DNA of 64,000 bases from Comamonas sp. (lineage in GTDB: Bacteria > Pseudomonadota > Gammaproteobacteria > Burkholderiales > Burkholderiaceae_C), in contig NZ_SPEY01000086.1 in assembly GCF_009360615.1 (NCBI RefSeq), positions 16,472-80,471 on the forward strand, written 5' to 3'. Each line of letters begins with the position of its first letter. The stretch's first letter is position 1. Made by a program: the position numbers and the translations under genes. Positions 8,095-16,916 of the stretch are shown piece after piece. The notes under the pieces are model-generated. The model saw nothing but the letters and a program-made list of their open reading frames with translations, had not been told where the DNA came from and searched no databases.

Positions 8095-8436
8095 TCAGTA
8101 TTGCGGCGGCAGACCCTCAGGAGGGGGAGGCGTGGTGTTGGCGGCTGCAGCCGGCATTTCTGCCCCTGCGGGAGCCGCAGCCGAGGAGTCGCGGTAGCGT
8201 ATGTGCACGCCGCTGGTATCGGGCGGGTCGTCATCCATCAGGGCATCAGCCGCCTTGCCCACGCCCTTGCCCACGATCCTGGCCGTACCGATGGCCGCAT
8301 CGGCGGCCAGGCCCACGGCCCCGGCCGTCACGCTGATGGCGGTGCCGGTGACGGCGATCACGGTACAGCCCGAGAGTGCCAGGCTGAAGCAAAGAGCCCC
8401 CAGGGCCAGGAGGCGCGGGGGCTTGCGCGACATCAT
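8095..8436 (-). CDS. Small lipoprotein of unknown role
   Basis: The product of about 113 aa starts MMSRKPPRLLALGALCFSLALSGC, a clear lipoprotein signal with lipobox LALSGC. After the Cys it has a Gly/Ala-rich hydrophobic stretch (VTGTAISVTAGAVGLAADAAIG, then GKGVGKAADALMDDD) and a Pro-rich tail ending PPPPEGLPPQY. This layout is shared by short envelope lipoproteins in many Proteobacteria whose function is not known. An AGGA lies just upstream of the two tandem ATG codons. Repeat A copy 3 separates it from metG. Confidence 0.65.
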   Translation of the reverse strand: MMSRKPPRLLALGALCFSLALSGCTVIAVTGTAISVTAGAVGLAADAAIGTARIVGKGVGKAADALMDDDPPDTSGVHIRYRDSSAAAPAGAEMPAAAANTTPPPPEGLPPQY

Positions 8437-8504
8437 GATCCTATTGCGTCGCACGGTGTGCAGCGCCTTTGCAAAGGGCAAAGCCTTGCCCGGGGTCACC
8501 GTGC

Positions 8505-8587
8505 AAGGGCCTAAGGCGGCCCCGCCGCCCCGCCGCGAGGCTGTCGTCCCCCCAGGGGGAAGGCGCCGAAGGCGATTCAGGGGGGAC
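8505..8587 (-). repeat. Dispersed repeat A, copy 3, after metG
   Basis: This copy contains GGCCCCGCCGCCCCGCCGCG, GTCGTCCCCCCAGGGGGAAG and GGCGCCGAAGGCGATTCAGG. It lies 7 bases beyond the metG stop. Confidence 0.8.
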
Positions 8588-8594
8588 CATAGGA

Positions 8595-10736
8595 TCAATG
8601 AATCCGCATGCCGGGTTGTGCGCCGGGGAAGGGTTCCAGCACATAGATCCCAGGATGGGTCTTCTCGTCGGCGTGGCTGGCCGCCAGCACCATGCCTTCG
8701 GACAGGCCGAACTTCATCTTGCGCGGTGCCAGATTGGCCACCATCACCGTCAGCTTGCCCTGCAGTTGCTCGGGCTGGTACATGCTGCTGATGCCGCTGA
8801 AGACGTTGCGGGTCCTGGGCTGGCCGTTCTCGTCCTTCTCGCCCACATCCAACGTCAGCTGCAGCAGCTTGGTCGATCCTTCCACCGCCCTGCATTCCAG
8901 AATCCTGGCGATGCGCAGATCGACCTTGGCAAAGTCGTCGATGCCGATGGTCTCGGCCAGCGGCTCGCCGCCGGGGGCCGTGGGGTCGATCGCGGGCTCG
9001 GCCTTCTTGGCGGCCTTCTTCTCGGCCTTGGCCGGTTCGGCGGCGGCCTGGCCGGCGGGTGCTTCAAACAGGGCTTCAAGCTGCTTGGGGTCGACGCGCT
9101 GCATCAGATGCTGGTAGACGCCGATCTGGTGGCCGGCGCCCAGGGGCCTGACCACGTCGGCGAAGCGCTCGGGGGGCACGATGAGGAAACGGGCCACTTC
9201 GGCGGCCACGCCGGGCAGGATGGGGCTGAGGTAGATGGTCAGGATGCGGAAGGCTTCGATGCAGGTCGTGCACACGTCGTGCAGACGGGCATCCATGCCT
9301 TCCTTCTTGGCCAGCTCCCAGGGCTTGTTGGCGTCCACATAGCTGTTGACCTTGTCGCACAGCAGCATGATCTCTCGCGAGGCGCGGGCGCTGTCGCGGG
9401 CCTCGTAGGCGGCGACGATGGCGGTTTGCTGCTCGCGCAGCGCGCCCAGCAGGGCCTGGCCGTCTTCGCTGACCTGACCCAGCCTTCCGTCAAAGCGCTT
9501 GCTGATGAAGCCCGCGGCGCGCGAAGCGATGTTCACGTACTTGCCGATCAGGTCGGAGTTGACGCGCAGCATGAAGTCTTCGGGATTGAAGTCGATGTCT
9601 TCGTTCTTGCCGTTGAGCTTGGCACCCAGGTAGTAGCGCAGCCACTCGGGGTTCATCTTGAGCGACAGGTACTTGAGCGGATCGAGGCCGGTGCCACGGC
9701 TCTTGCTCATCTTCTCGCCGTTGTTCACGGTCATGAAGCCGTGCACGCAGATCCGGGTCGGCGTCTTGCGGCCGCTGAACTTGAGCATCGCGGGCCAGAA
9801 CAGCGTGTGGAAAGTGATGATGTCCTTGCCGATGAAGTGGTACTGCTCCAGGTCGGGGTCGGCCATATAGGCGTCGTAGTCCTCGCCGCGTCGCTTGAGC
9901 AGTTCCTTGAGCGATGCCAGGTAGCCCACGGGCGCATCCAGCCAGACATAGAAGTACTTGCCGGGCGCATCGGGAATCTCGATGCCGAAATAGGGGGCGT
10001 CGCGGCTGATGTCCCAGTCGTCCAGGCCTTCGCTGGTCGAGCCGTCGGGGTTGGTGCGCACGCCGAACCATTCCTTGATCTTGGCCGCCACCTCGGGCTG
10101 CACGTGCTTGCCGTTCTGCGTCCACTCGGTCAGGAACTCCACGGCGCGCGGATCGGAGAGCTTGAAGAAGAAATGCTCGGAGGACTTCATCACCGGCGTG
10201 GCGCCCGACAGGGCCGAGAACGGGTTGATGAGGTCGGTGGGCGCATAGACCGAGCTGCACACTTCGCAGTTGTCGCCGTACTGGTCCTTGGCGTGGCAGC
10301 GCGGGCATTCGCCCTTGATGAAACGGTCGGGCAGGAACATGTTCTTCTCCGGGTCGAAGAACTGCTCGATGGTGCGGGATTCGATGAAGCCGGCGGCCTT
10401 CAGGTCCAGATAGATCTGCTTGGACAGCTCGTGGTTTTCGGCGCTGTCGGTATTGCTCCAGTTGTCGAAGGCGATGTGGAAGCCGTCGAGGTACTGCTTG
10501 CGGCCGGCAGCGATGTCGGCCACGAACTGCTGGGGCGTCTTGCCGGCCTTTTCGGCGGCAATCATGATGGGCGCGCCGTGGGCGTCGTCGGCGCCCACGA
10601 AGTTGACCGCATTGCCCTGCATTCGCTGCGCACGCACCCAGGTGTCGGCCTGGATGTATTCCATGATGTGGCCGATGTGGAAGTTGCCGTTGGCGTACGG
10701 CAGGGCGGTGGTGACGAATAGTTTGCGTGCGGTCAT
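8595..10736 (-). CDS. metG: Methionyl-tRNA synthetase
   Basis: MetRS charges tRNA-Met with methionine in the cytosol. The 713-aa protein has the class I signatures HIGH at residues 20-23 and KMSKS at 342-346. It also has the zinc-binding knuckle [17 protein letters not shown] typical of the long MetRS type. The anticodon-binding helical domain follows. After an Ala/Lys-rich linker comes the C-terminal EMAP/Trbp111-like tRNA-binding domain ([18 protein letters not shown]...[11 protein letters not shown]). Length and domain order are normal for betaproteobacteria. It stands alone on the minus strand with a dispersed repeat at its 3' end. Confidence 0.97.
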   Translation of the reverse strand: MTARKLFVTTALPYANGNFHIGHIMEYIQADTWVRAQRMQGNAVNFVGADDAHGAPIMIAAEKAGKTPQQFVADIAAGRKQYLDGFHIAFDNWSNTDSAENHELSKQIYLDLKAAGFIESRTIEQFFDPEKNMFLPDRFIKGECPRCHAKDQYGDNCEVCSSVYAPTDLINPFSALSGATPVMKSSEHFFFKLSDPRAVEFLTEWTQNGKHVQPEVAAKIKEWFGVRTNPDGSTSEGLDDWDISRDAPYFGIEIPDAPGKYFYVWLDAPVGYLASLKELLKRRGEDYDAYMADPDLEQYHFIGKDIITFHTLFWPAMLKFSGRKTPTRICVHGFMTVNNGEKMSKSRGTGLDPLKYLSLKMNPEWLRYYLGAKLNGKNEDIDFNPEDFMLRVNSDLIGKYVNIASRAAGFISKRFDGRLGQVSEDGQALLGALREQQTAIVAAYEARDSARASREIMLLCDKVNSYVDANKPWELAKKEGMDARLHDVCTTCIEAFRILTIYLSPILPGVAAEVARFLIVPPERFADVVRPLGAGHQIGVYQHLMQRVDPKQLEALFEAPAGQAAAEPAKAEKKAAKKAEPAIDPTAPGGEPLAETIGIDDFAKVDLRIARILECRAVEGSTKLLQLTLDVGEKDENGQPRTRNVFSGISSMYQPEQLQGKLTVMVANLAPRKMKFGLSEGMVLAASHADEKTHPGIYVLEPFPGAQPGMRIH

Positions 10737-10966
10737 GAGGAAACAGCTTTCACAGAGAACCCGTCATTCTAGAAGGGCTTGGCTCCAGGCTGCGGGCGCG
10801 GGTTTTGCGCAGGCGCGCGCCGCAGCCGGCCCGGGGTGGTGATTGCTTTGTTTTTCATAGCTGTAATCGCATGAATAATTTGGATTCCAAAATGAAATCA
10901 ATTTGAAATCTATGATTGAAAGTCGATTGAAGCTTTTGTATTCATAGCGATCAGGCGAGGCACGCC
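10737..10966. other. AT-rich intergenic region upstream of metG
   Basis: Bases 10848-10950 are far richer in A+T than the neighbours and contain CATAGCTG near the left end and TTCATAGCG near the right, with several TGAAAT/ATTTGG runs between. It resembles the ATAGCT-type intergenic element at 53455-53528, but the arms are not perfect. It also holds the metG promoter, which I cannot place exactly. Confidence 0.4.
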
Positions 10967-12712
10967 TCATCGCACCGAAGGAGTTTTGTTGCGGTACATG
11001 TCCTGATCGGCGACCTTGAGCAGGCTTTGCGCATCCTGGGCATCTCTGGGGTACAGGGCCTGGCCGACCGACGCACCCACGGTCACGGTCTCGCCCTCGG
11101 GAACGCCCTGGAGCGAGGTCAGTGGCTGCAGCAGCGCATGCTCGATCTTCAGGCGCACGGCCTGTACCTGCGCCTCGTCGCTGACGCCGCGCAGGATGAG
11201 GATGAATTCGTCGCCGCCCAGGCGTGCCACGACATCGTCGGGGCGCAGCAGGTTGCGCAGGCGCAGGCTGATCTCGGCCAGTGCCAGGTCGCCGTTGTCA
11301 TGGCCCCAGCGGTCATTGAGCGGCTTGAAGCGGTCCAGGTCCACGAACAACAGGGCGAACGGGGCGGCCATGCTCTGGCCGGGAAGGGGGCGGGTGAGCG
11401 TGGCCAGAATATGCTGCAGCGCGCTGCGGTTGCTGGCGCCAGTCAGCGGATCGGTGAACAGGCTGTGGCGCATGCGGTGGAAATTGTGGGCCAGCTCGCC
11501 AATTTCGTCGCGGCGCTGCACGTCGATGGGCGTGTCGATCTCGCCCTGGCCCACGCTGCGCACGGCGCGGGTCAGCGAGCGCATGTCGTTGGCCACGGCA
11601 CCGAAGATACGGGTTCCGATGACGACAGCCACAAGCAGTGCCAGCAGTCCCAGGCTGCCCACCAGCACCATGTGACGGTACACGCCGGTCAGCATGTCCC
11701 TGTGCGGCACGGCCACCACGGCCATCCAGTCCTGGCCGGAGTCCAGGCTCAGGCGACGGTAGGCGATGCGAGTATTGCGGTGCACGGCATCTTCCAGCAG
11801 GGCCGTGCCCGGCGCCGCACCGGACGTGGGGGCATGAAATGCGCTCTGGATGCGGTCGTACACGGCCTGGATCAGCGGGTCCTGGCTGTTGGCGGCGGTC
11901 AAGCGCTCGAGCTGGCCGTCTTCGCGCCGTCGGATGTTGGGCATGCCGGTGGCGGCGATCAGGGAGCCGTCGGCCTCGATGATGAAGGCGCGGCCATGCT
12001 CGCTAAGGTGCAACTGGCTGACGAATTCGTTGAGAGCGCGCAGCGAAATATCGGTGGCTACCACCCCCTCGAGACGGCCCTTGCCGGAAAGAATGCGGCG
12101 GGCGCGTGTCAGCACCAGGTCCTTGGCGCTGAAGTCGATATAGGCAGGAGTCCAGATGACTTCGGCCGACTCTGCCGCAAGCTTGAACCAGGGGCGCTGG
12201 CGCGGCTCGAACAGGTGGGTCTCGGTGGATTCATAGACCGGCTCGGCATGCATTCCGGTAAGCCTGAAGTAGCTGCGGTGCTCTCCGGCCTGGGTCTTCA
12301 GGCGCAGTTGTCCCAGCTCCGGTGCCAGGCGCTTGAGGGCAATCCCCTGCCCTGCGACATTGGCGTAGTAGACATAGTCGTTGGGTCGGGTGTGCAGCGA
12401 GCTGGCCACCCACAACCGGGAGATCAGGGCCGGGATGTGGCCGCGGATGTCGGCAGGCACGGACTGGCCGCTGGGAAATGCGGCCTCCAGCACTGCGCTG
12501 GACGGATACAGATGCCGGTCCACGGTCAGCGCGATACGTTCGGCCTTCTCTTGCATCACCTGCTCGGACAAGGCGGACACCGCGTTGCTGCCGGTCCAGT
12601 ACCAGAGCATGCCCAGGGCCGAGGTCAACAGCGCAATCAGGGCGACAAAAGGCAGGATCAGCGAGAGCTTGAGCGATTTGGAGGCGCGGACAGGCTGTGG
12701 AATTGGAATCAC
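10967..12712 (-). CDS. Membrane diguanylate cyclase with extracytoplasmic sensor
   Basis: The protein of about 580 aa should make cyclic di-GMP. An N-terminal membrane anchor (LSLILPFVALIALLTSALGM) leads to a periplasmic double-Cache-like region of about 270 residues (VYESTETHLFEPRQRPWF, WTPAYIDFSAKDLVLTRA). A second membrane helix (LVGSLGLLALLVAVVIGT) and a HAMP linker (MRSLTRAVRSVGQGEIDTP) follow. The GGDEF domain has the active motif RLGGDEF. An RPDD sequence five residues before GGDEF fits the inhibitory I-site, so product feedback is likely. No EAL domain is present. The start is uncertain: GTG at 12712 is used here and TTG at 12748 is possible. Confidence 0.9.
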   Translation of the reverse strand: MIPIPQPVRASKSLKLSLILPFVALIALLTSALGMLWYWTGSNAVSALSEQVMQEKAERIALTVDRHLYPSSAVLEAAFPSGQSVPADIRGHIPALISRLWVASSLHTRPNDYVYYANVAGQGIALKRLAPELGQLRLKTQAGEHRSYFRLTGMHAEPVYESTETHLFEPRQRPWFKLAAESAEVIWTPAYIDFSAKDLVLTRARRILSGKGRLEGVVATDISLRALNEFVSQLHLSEHGRAFIIEADGSLIAATGMPNIRRREDGQLERLTAANSQDPLIQAVYDRIQSAFHAPTSGAAPGTALLEDAVHRNTRIAYRRLSLDSGQDWMAVVAVPHRDMLTGVYRHMVLVGSLGLLALLVAVVIGTRIFGAVANDMRSLTRAVRSVGQGEIDTPIDVQRRDEIGELAHNFHRMRHSLFTDPLTGASNRSALQHILATLTRPLPGQSMAAPFALLFVDLDRFKPLNDRWGHDNGDLALAEISLRLRNLLRPDDVVARLGGDEFILILRGVSDEAQVQAVRLKIEHALLQPLTSLQGVPEGETVTVGASVGQALYPRDAQDAQSLLKVADQDMYRNKTPSVR

Positions 12713-12802
12713 TAGGCAGTGGCAATAAAGATGATGAAGGTCAAGCAAAGTGTCTCATGCATCATGGAACCGGCTCCTTTTTCATCATTAACATTTGTTA
12801 CA

Positions 12803-14074
12803 TCAAGGTGGCCAGCCCAGGAAGCGGCAGAGCTCCTCTCTTCGAGCCAGCGTGTCCGTGCGGCCCAGTGCTATCAGTTCGCGGGTGTAGCCCTGCTCAA
12901 ATAGCAGGTAGCTGGCCAGCGCGCCGTCTCGCATGGGGTTGCCGGTGCCGGCTCGCACGCCCAGCGTGGCCAGCAGGGTGCGCACCGGCATCGGCAATTT
13001 GTCGATATGGCGGGTGGCGATATCGTCGATGCGCTCGCTGGGGGTGATGGCCAGCACCTCGACGGGGCGCAGCCGGCTGTGGATGCGCTCGGCCGGCGAG
13101 ATGAGGCTCAGTGTGTGATTGATGCGCTCGGCGCGCTCAATGTCCACGGCCAGCGTGTCCAGGAAGATGCTGGACAGCGCGTGCCCGGCCACCTGGGCCA
13201 GTGTGGGATAGCTGGCATCGGCCTGGGGCTGGCTGCCCAGGGGCTCGTGGCGCCTGCCGGCGCCGACCACCAGCAACTTGCTGGCGCCCAGATGAATGGC
13301 CGGTGCCAGAGGCGCGGTCTGGCGCATGGAGCCGTCGCCGAAATGCTCGAGATGCCCGTCGATGGCCAGCGGCATGGCCGGAAAGATGAAGGGCAGGGCC
13401 GAGGAAGCCAGGAGGTGATCGGCCGTGAGCCGGGTCTGAACGGCCTTGCGCTGGTCACGTATCCAGGGGCTCAGGGCCTCGCGGGTCTGGAAGAACGTGA
13501 TGTGCTGGCCGCTGCTGTAGCTCGATGCCGTGACGGCCAGGGCGTGCAGATGCCCGTCGGCGATCAGCTGTGGAATGCGCTCGAAAGGCATGAGGCCGCT
13601 GTTCATCAGGTTTTTGAGCGGCGTGTTGTCGAGCAGCGAACGCGGTCGCATGCGGCTCCAGCGGGCCAGTGCCCAGCCCAGCGACAGCAGCGTCAGCCAG
13701 CGTGCGCCGCTACGCAGCACGCTGAGCGAGTCGGCCCTGTAGATCTGCTCGGTATGCATGTGGCTCCAGACATGGAGCATGCGCCGCACGGCGCTGTCAA
13801 AGGCATCGGCATGGCAGGCCAGGGCCGCGACATTGATGGCACCAGCCGACGTGCCCGCGAGCACGGGGAAGGGGTTGGGGCCATGCTGAAGACCCCGGGC
13901 GCGGCGCAGCTCGGCAATGGCAGCGAGCACGCCGACCTGGTAGGCGGCCCGGGCGCCGCCACCGCTGAGCAGCAGGCCGGTCTGCCCGAAGCTGGAGCTG
14001 GGGGCTGCGGGGGCCTGCCGGTCTGTGTCGGCAAGACTGGGAGGGAAGGTGGGTGAGAACTGCTCTGCCGCCAT
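12803..14074 (-). CDS. Patatin-like phospholipase
   Basis: The 423-aa protein has the patatin active-site layout: the oxyanion segment LLLSGGGARAAYQVGVL near residue 30, the nucleophile motif GTSAG about 40 residues later, and the Asp of the catalytic dyad in FGDGSMRQTAPL. It is predicted to hydrolyse acyl ester bonds of lipids. No signal peptide is visible, so it may act in the cytoplasm or be secreted by another route. The DGSMRQ form with an RQ.APL tail is typical of bacterial cytoplasmic patatins with a DUF3336-free N-terminus. The ATG at 14074 avoids overlap with the upstream gene. Confidence 0.88.
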   Translation of the reverse strand: MAAEQFSPTFPPSLADTDRQAPAAPSSSFGQTGLLLSGGGARAAYQVGVLAAIAELRRARGLQHGPNPFPVLAGTSAGAINVAALACHADAFDSAVRRMLHVWSHMHTEQIYRADSLSVLRSGARWLTLLSLGWALARWSRMRPRSLLDNTPLKNLMNSGLMPFERIPQLIADGHLHALAVTASSYSSGQHITFFQTREALSPWIRDQRKAVQTRLTADHLLASSALPFIFPAMPLAIDGHLEHFGDGSMRQTAPLAPAIHLGASKLLVVGAGRRHEPLGSQPQADASYPTLAQVAGHALSSIFLDTLAVDIERAERINHTLSLISPAERIHSRLRPVEVLAITPSERIDDIATRHIDKLPMPVRTLLATLGVRAGTGNPMRDGALASYLLFEQGYTRELIALGRTDTLARREELCRFLGWPP

Positions 14075-14163
14075 GGCCGCAGTGTGCCCGGATTGTGCCG
14101 AGGGCGGTAGGTGGGCCGCACCATCGAGCGGACCGGTACAGCCCTGGCGACAGGCGGCGACCG

Positions 14164-14733
14164 TCAGCTCTTTTTCGGGGTCTTGGCAATCAGCGTGGCG
14201 ACGGACTTGGCATCCAGCACCACGAGCTGATGCCGCGCGGCCCAGCTGGCGGCATTCTCGCCCAGAGGCTGCAGAGCCACGTAAACGCCGAGGTCGGCGT
14301 TGAGCCGGGTTTGCGCGGCCTGCAGCTCGCGCAGCGGCTCCACGCCATGGGCTGCGGCTTTCCATCGGCGCGCACCGACCACGCTGGTCTGACCGTTGCG
14401 CGTCAGCAGCAGATCGGCACCGGCCTGGTCCAGGCGCTGAATCTCATAGCCTTCGGCCTGCCAGGCCGTCTGAAGCTGGGCGCTGAAGTCTGCCCAGGAC
14501 TGCTCGGCGATCACCTGCTGGATCTGCTCCAGCCTGGCCGGGCTGGGGGCCCGCAGCTGCTTGTAACAGGCGATGCAGCCCACGATGAAGAACGGAAAAG
14601 CCCCCAGGGCCGCAAAGGGCGAGATGTCCTTGGGGAACACCGCCAGCGACACCAGCACCACGGCAGCGCAGATCGCAAAGCTGATCCACCAGCGCGAGCG
14701 TATCAGGACTGCGAACAGGGAATTTTCGGCCAT
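14164..14733 (-). CDS. Membrane protein with restriction-endonuclease-like (Mrr_cat) domain
   Basis: The protein of about 189 aa has two N-terminal membrane helices (WWISFAICAAVVLVSLAVF and FAALGAFPFFIVGCIAC) and then a domain resembling the Mrr catalytic fold: QTAWQAEGYEIQRL, GADLLLTRNGQTSVV, ARRWKAAAHGVEPLRELQAA. The Asp of the GADLLL motif is present, but the expected Q/E-x-K is weak (VGARRWK), so nuclease activity is doubtful. Many such membrane proteins are annotated as restriction endonucleases only by fold. It is divergent from apbC, about 120 bases away. Confidence 0.65.
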   Translation of the reverse strand: MAENSLFAVLIRSRWWISFAICAAVVLVSLAVFPKDISPFAALGAFPFFIVGCIACYKQLRAPSPARLEQIQQVIAEQSWADFSAQLQTAWQAEGYEIQRLDQAGADLLLTRNGQTSVVGARRWKAAAHGVEPLRELQAAQTRLNADLGVYVALQPLGENAASWAARHQLVVLDAKSVATLIAKTPKKS

Positions 14734-14856
14734 CTTCAATTTCACGGGCTGTCTCTCAAATCTTGGGCAAAGGCCTGCATTGTCTCCTGTGCACAGGGGT
14801 TGGACAGCTTCGCTAGACTATCCGTCATCGAAGAAACCTCTGGAAAACTAAATCCA

Positions 14857-15948
14857 ATGGCTGTTACAGAACAAGCGCTTCTGAGCGCGCTGGCCACGGT
14901 GCTTGATCCGCACACTGGCAAGGACTTTGTGAGCACGCGCGGCCTGCGCAATCTGCAGATTGCCGGTGACGATGTCTCGTTCGACGTGGAGATGGGCTAT
15001 CCCGCCAGCAGTCTGCATCCTGCACTGCGCAGCCAGTTCATCGCTGCGGCCAGGACGGTGGCCGGCGTGGGCAATGTCTCGGTCAACATCGTCACCAAGG
15101 TGGCCTCGCATGCCGTGCAGCGCGGCGTGCAGCTGCTGCCGGGTGTGAAGAACATCATCGCCATCTCCTCCGGCAAGGGCGGCGTGGGCAAGAGCACGAC
15201 CACGGCCAATCTGGCGCTGGCGCTGGCCGCCGAAGGTGCCCGGGTCGGGATTCTGGATGCCGACATCTACGGCCCCAGTCAGCCCATGATGATGGGTGTT
15301 TCAGGCAAGCCTGAAAGCCATGACGGCAAGACCATGGAGCCCCTGGAGAACCATGGCGTCCAGGTCATGTCCATCGGTCTGCTGGTCAACAACGACCAGG
15401 CCATGATCTGGCGCGGCCCCATGGCCACCCAGGCGCTGGAGCAGATGCTGCGCCAGACCAACTGGAAGGATCTGGACTATCTGCTGGTCGACATGCCGCC
15501 CGGAACCGGTGACATCCAGCTGACGCTGTCCCAGCGCGTGCCCATGACGGGTGCCGTGGTGGTGACCACGCCCCAGGACATTGCCCTGATCGATGCCAAG
15601 AAGGGCATTCAGATGTTCGAGAAGGTCGGCGTCCCGATTCTCGGCCTGGTGGAAAACATGGCTGTCCATGTCTGCACCAACTGCGGCCATGTCGAGCATA
15701 TCTTTGGCGCAGACGGGGGCAAGAAGATGGCTGGCGAGCAGAACATCGACTATCTGGGGGCGTTGCCCCTGTCGCTGCAGATCCGCCTGCAGGCCGACAG
15801 CGGCAGGCCCACGGTGGTGGCCGAGCCCGAGAGCGAAGCCGCCCAGGTCTACAAAAAGGTGGCGCGCGATCTGGCGGTGAAGGTGGCTCTCAAGGCCAAG
15901 GACTTCTCCAGCAAGTTCCCCACCATCACGGTTAGCAGCAATACCTGA
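14857..15948 (+). CDS. apbC: ApbC/Mrp iron-sulfur cluster carrier ATPase
   Basis: The 363-aa protein has an N-terminal MIP18/DUF59 domain (residues ~5-85, LLSALATVLDPHTGKDF) and a Mrp-type P-loop ATPase domain with the deviant Walker A GKGGVGKSTTTANLALALA. The C-terminal part carries the CTNC motif that binds a bridging Fe-S cluster in the dimer. Mrp/ApbC proteins carry and transfer 4Fe-4S clusters to apo-proteins in the cytosol. The length is normal. Its stop codon overlaps the start of the LysR gene (TGATG), so the two are probably co-transcribed. Confidence 0.95.
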   Translation: MAVTEQALLSALATVLDPHTGKDFVSTRGLRNLQIAGDDVSFDVEMGYPASSLHPALRSQFIAAARTVAGVGNVSVNIVTKVASHAVQRGVQLLPGVKNIIAISSGKGGVGKSTTTANLALALAAEGARVGILDADIYGPSQPMMMGVSGKPESHDGKTMEPLENHGVQVMSIGLLVNNDQAMIWRGPMATQALEQMLRQTNWKDLDYLLVDMPPGTGDIQLTLSQRVPMTGAVVVTTPQDIALIDAKKGIQMFEKVGVPILGLVENMAVHVCTNCGHVEHIFGADGGKKMAGEQNIDYLGALPLSLQIRLQADSGRPTVVAEPESEAAQVYKKVARDLAVKVALKAKDFSSKFPTITVSSNT

Positions 15949-16910
15949 TGAACCTTCTGACCTCCATGCGTTATCTGGTGGCGCTCAATGAGCACCGCCA
16001 TTTCGCAAGGGCGGCGCAGGCCTGCCATATCACGCAGCCTGCGCTGTCCAATGCGATCAAGGCGCTGGAGGATGAGTTCGGTGCCGTCATCGTCAGGCGC
16101 GGTCGCCTGTTTGGCGGGCTGACTCCGGAGGGCGAGCAGGTGCTGGCCACGGCGCTGTCCATGCTCAGGGCCGAGGAGGCGCTGAGGCAGGATCTGAGTG
16201 CCGCAGCGGGCCGGCTCAAAGGGCTGCTGCGCATGGCTGCCGTGCCTACGGCGATTCCCATGCTCACGCGCTTTGCCGCCATGCTGCGCCAGCGCCACCC
16301 CGGCATCACGCCCGTGGTGCTGTCCATGAGTTCGGCCGAGATAGAAACCGGGCTCGAGGATCTGTCACTGGATCTGGCTCTGGGCTACTGTGCCCGGCTG
16401 CCGGCGCGCGGTCCGCGCCTGCAGTCCTGGTTGCAGTACCAGGAGCACTACTATCTGCTGTGTCGGGATGCGCAGTGCGACAGCCGTCCTTTTGCCTTTG
16501 GGGCCGACATCGGCTGGGGCGAGGTGGCAGCGCTGCCGCTGTGTCTGCTCACGCCCGACATGCACAACCGCACGGTGATCGACGAGGCCTTTGCCGCCGT
16601 GCAGCGCGAAGTCCAGCCCGCCATGGAAACGAATTCCGTGCTGAGCCTGGTCATGGCCGTGGCCGAAAGCACCCCCGGGGGGGGAGGCGCCATGGTCACC
16701 GTGCTGCCCGGCGCGATGGTGGCCACCGTGCGCCACATGCCGGGCCTCATTGCGCGGCCGCTGCGATCGCCCGAGTTGCTCACGCCCATAGGCTTCATGA
16801 CCCAGCAGGGGATGGCACCCACGCGGGCTCTGCTGGCCGCGCTGGAGCTGCAGGACGATGCCGAGTGGCGCGTGCAGTGCCTGCGCCATGCCGGTGCGCT
16901 GAAGGAATGA
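15948..16910 (+). CDS. LysR family transcriptional regulator
   Basis: The 320-aa protein has an N-terminal winged helix (RYLVALNEHRHFARAAQACHITQPALSNAIKALEDEFG) and a periplasmic-binding-like effector domain. The HTH includes an Ala-rich recognition region and a linker helix, as in the family. It overlaps the apbC stop by one base, so it is probably co-expressed with apbC. The 3' end is only six bases from the 3' end of the convergent molybdopterin hydroxylase subunit gene. Target genes and effector cannot be inferred; control of nearby molybdoenzyme genes is possible but unproven. Confidence 0.88.
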   Translation: MNLLTSMRYLVALNEHRHFARAAQACHITQPALSNAIKALEDEFGAVIVRRGRLFGGLTPEGEQVLATALSMLRAEEALRQDLSAAAGRLKGLLRMAAVPTAIPMLTRFAAMLRQRHPGITPVVLSMSSAEIETGLEDLSLDLALGYCARLPARGPRLQSWLQYQEHYYLLCRDAQCDSRPFAFGADIGWGEVAALPLCLLTPDMHNRTVIDEAFAAVQREVQPAMETNSVLSLVMAVAESTPGGGGAMVTVLPGAMVATVRHMPGLIARPLRSPELLTPIGFMTQQGMAPTRALLAALELQDDAEWRVQCLRHAGALKE

Positions 16911-16916
16911 GCCTGT

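Noticed and set aside
7988..8197. 69-aa plus-strand frame upstream of the sulfur operon
   Set aside because: It runs into the antisense of a lipoprotein gene and has no family features.
8469..10721. 750-aa plus-strand frame opposite metG
   Set aside because: Shadow of metG with the same composition artefact; no domain pattern or ribosome site.
15948..16910. LysR gene as an OxyR or formate regulator
   Set aside because: Only the general LysR pattern is visible; it is coupled to apbC and distant from fds genes, so no specific target is claimed.
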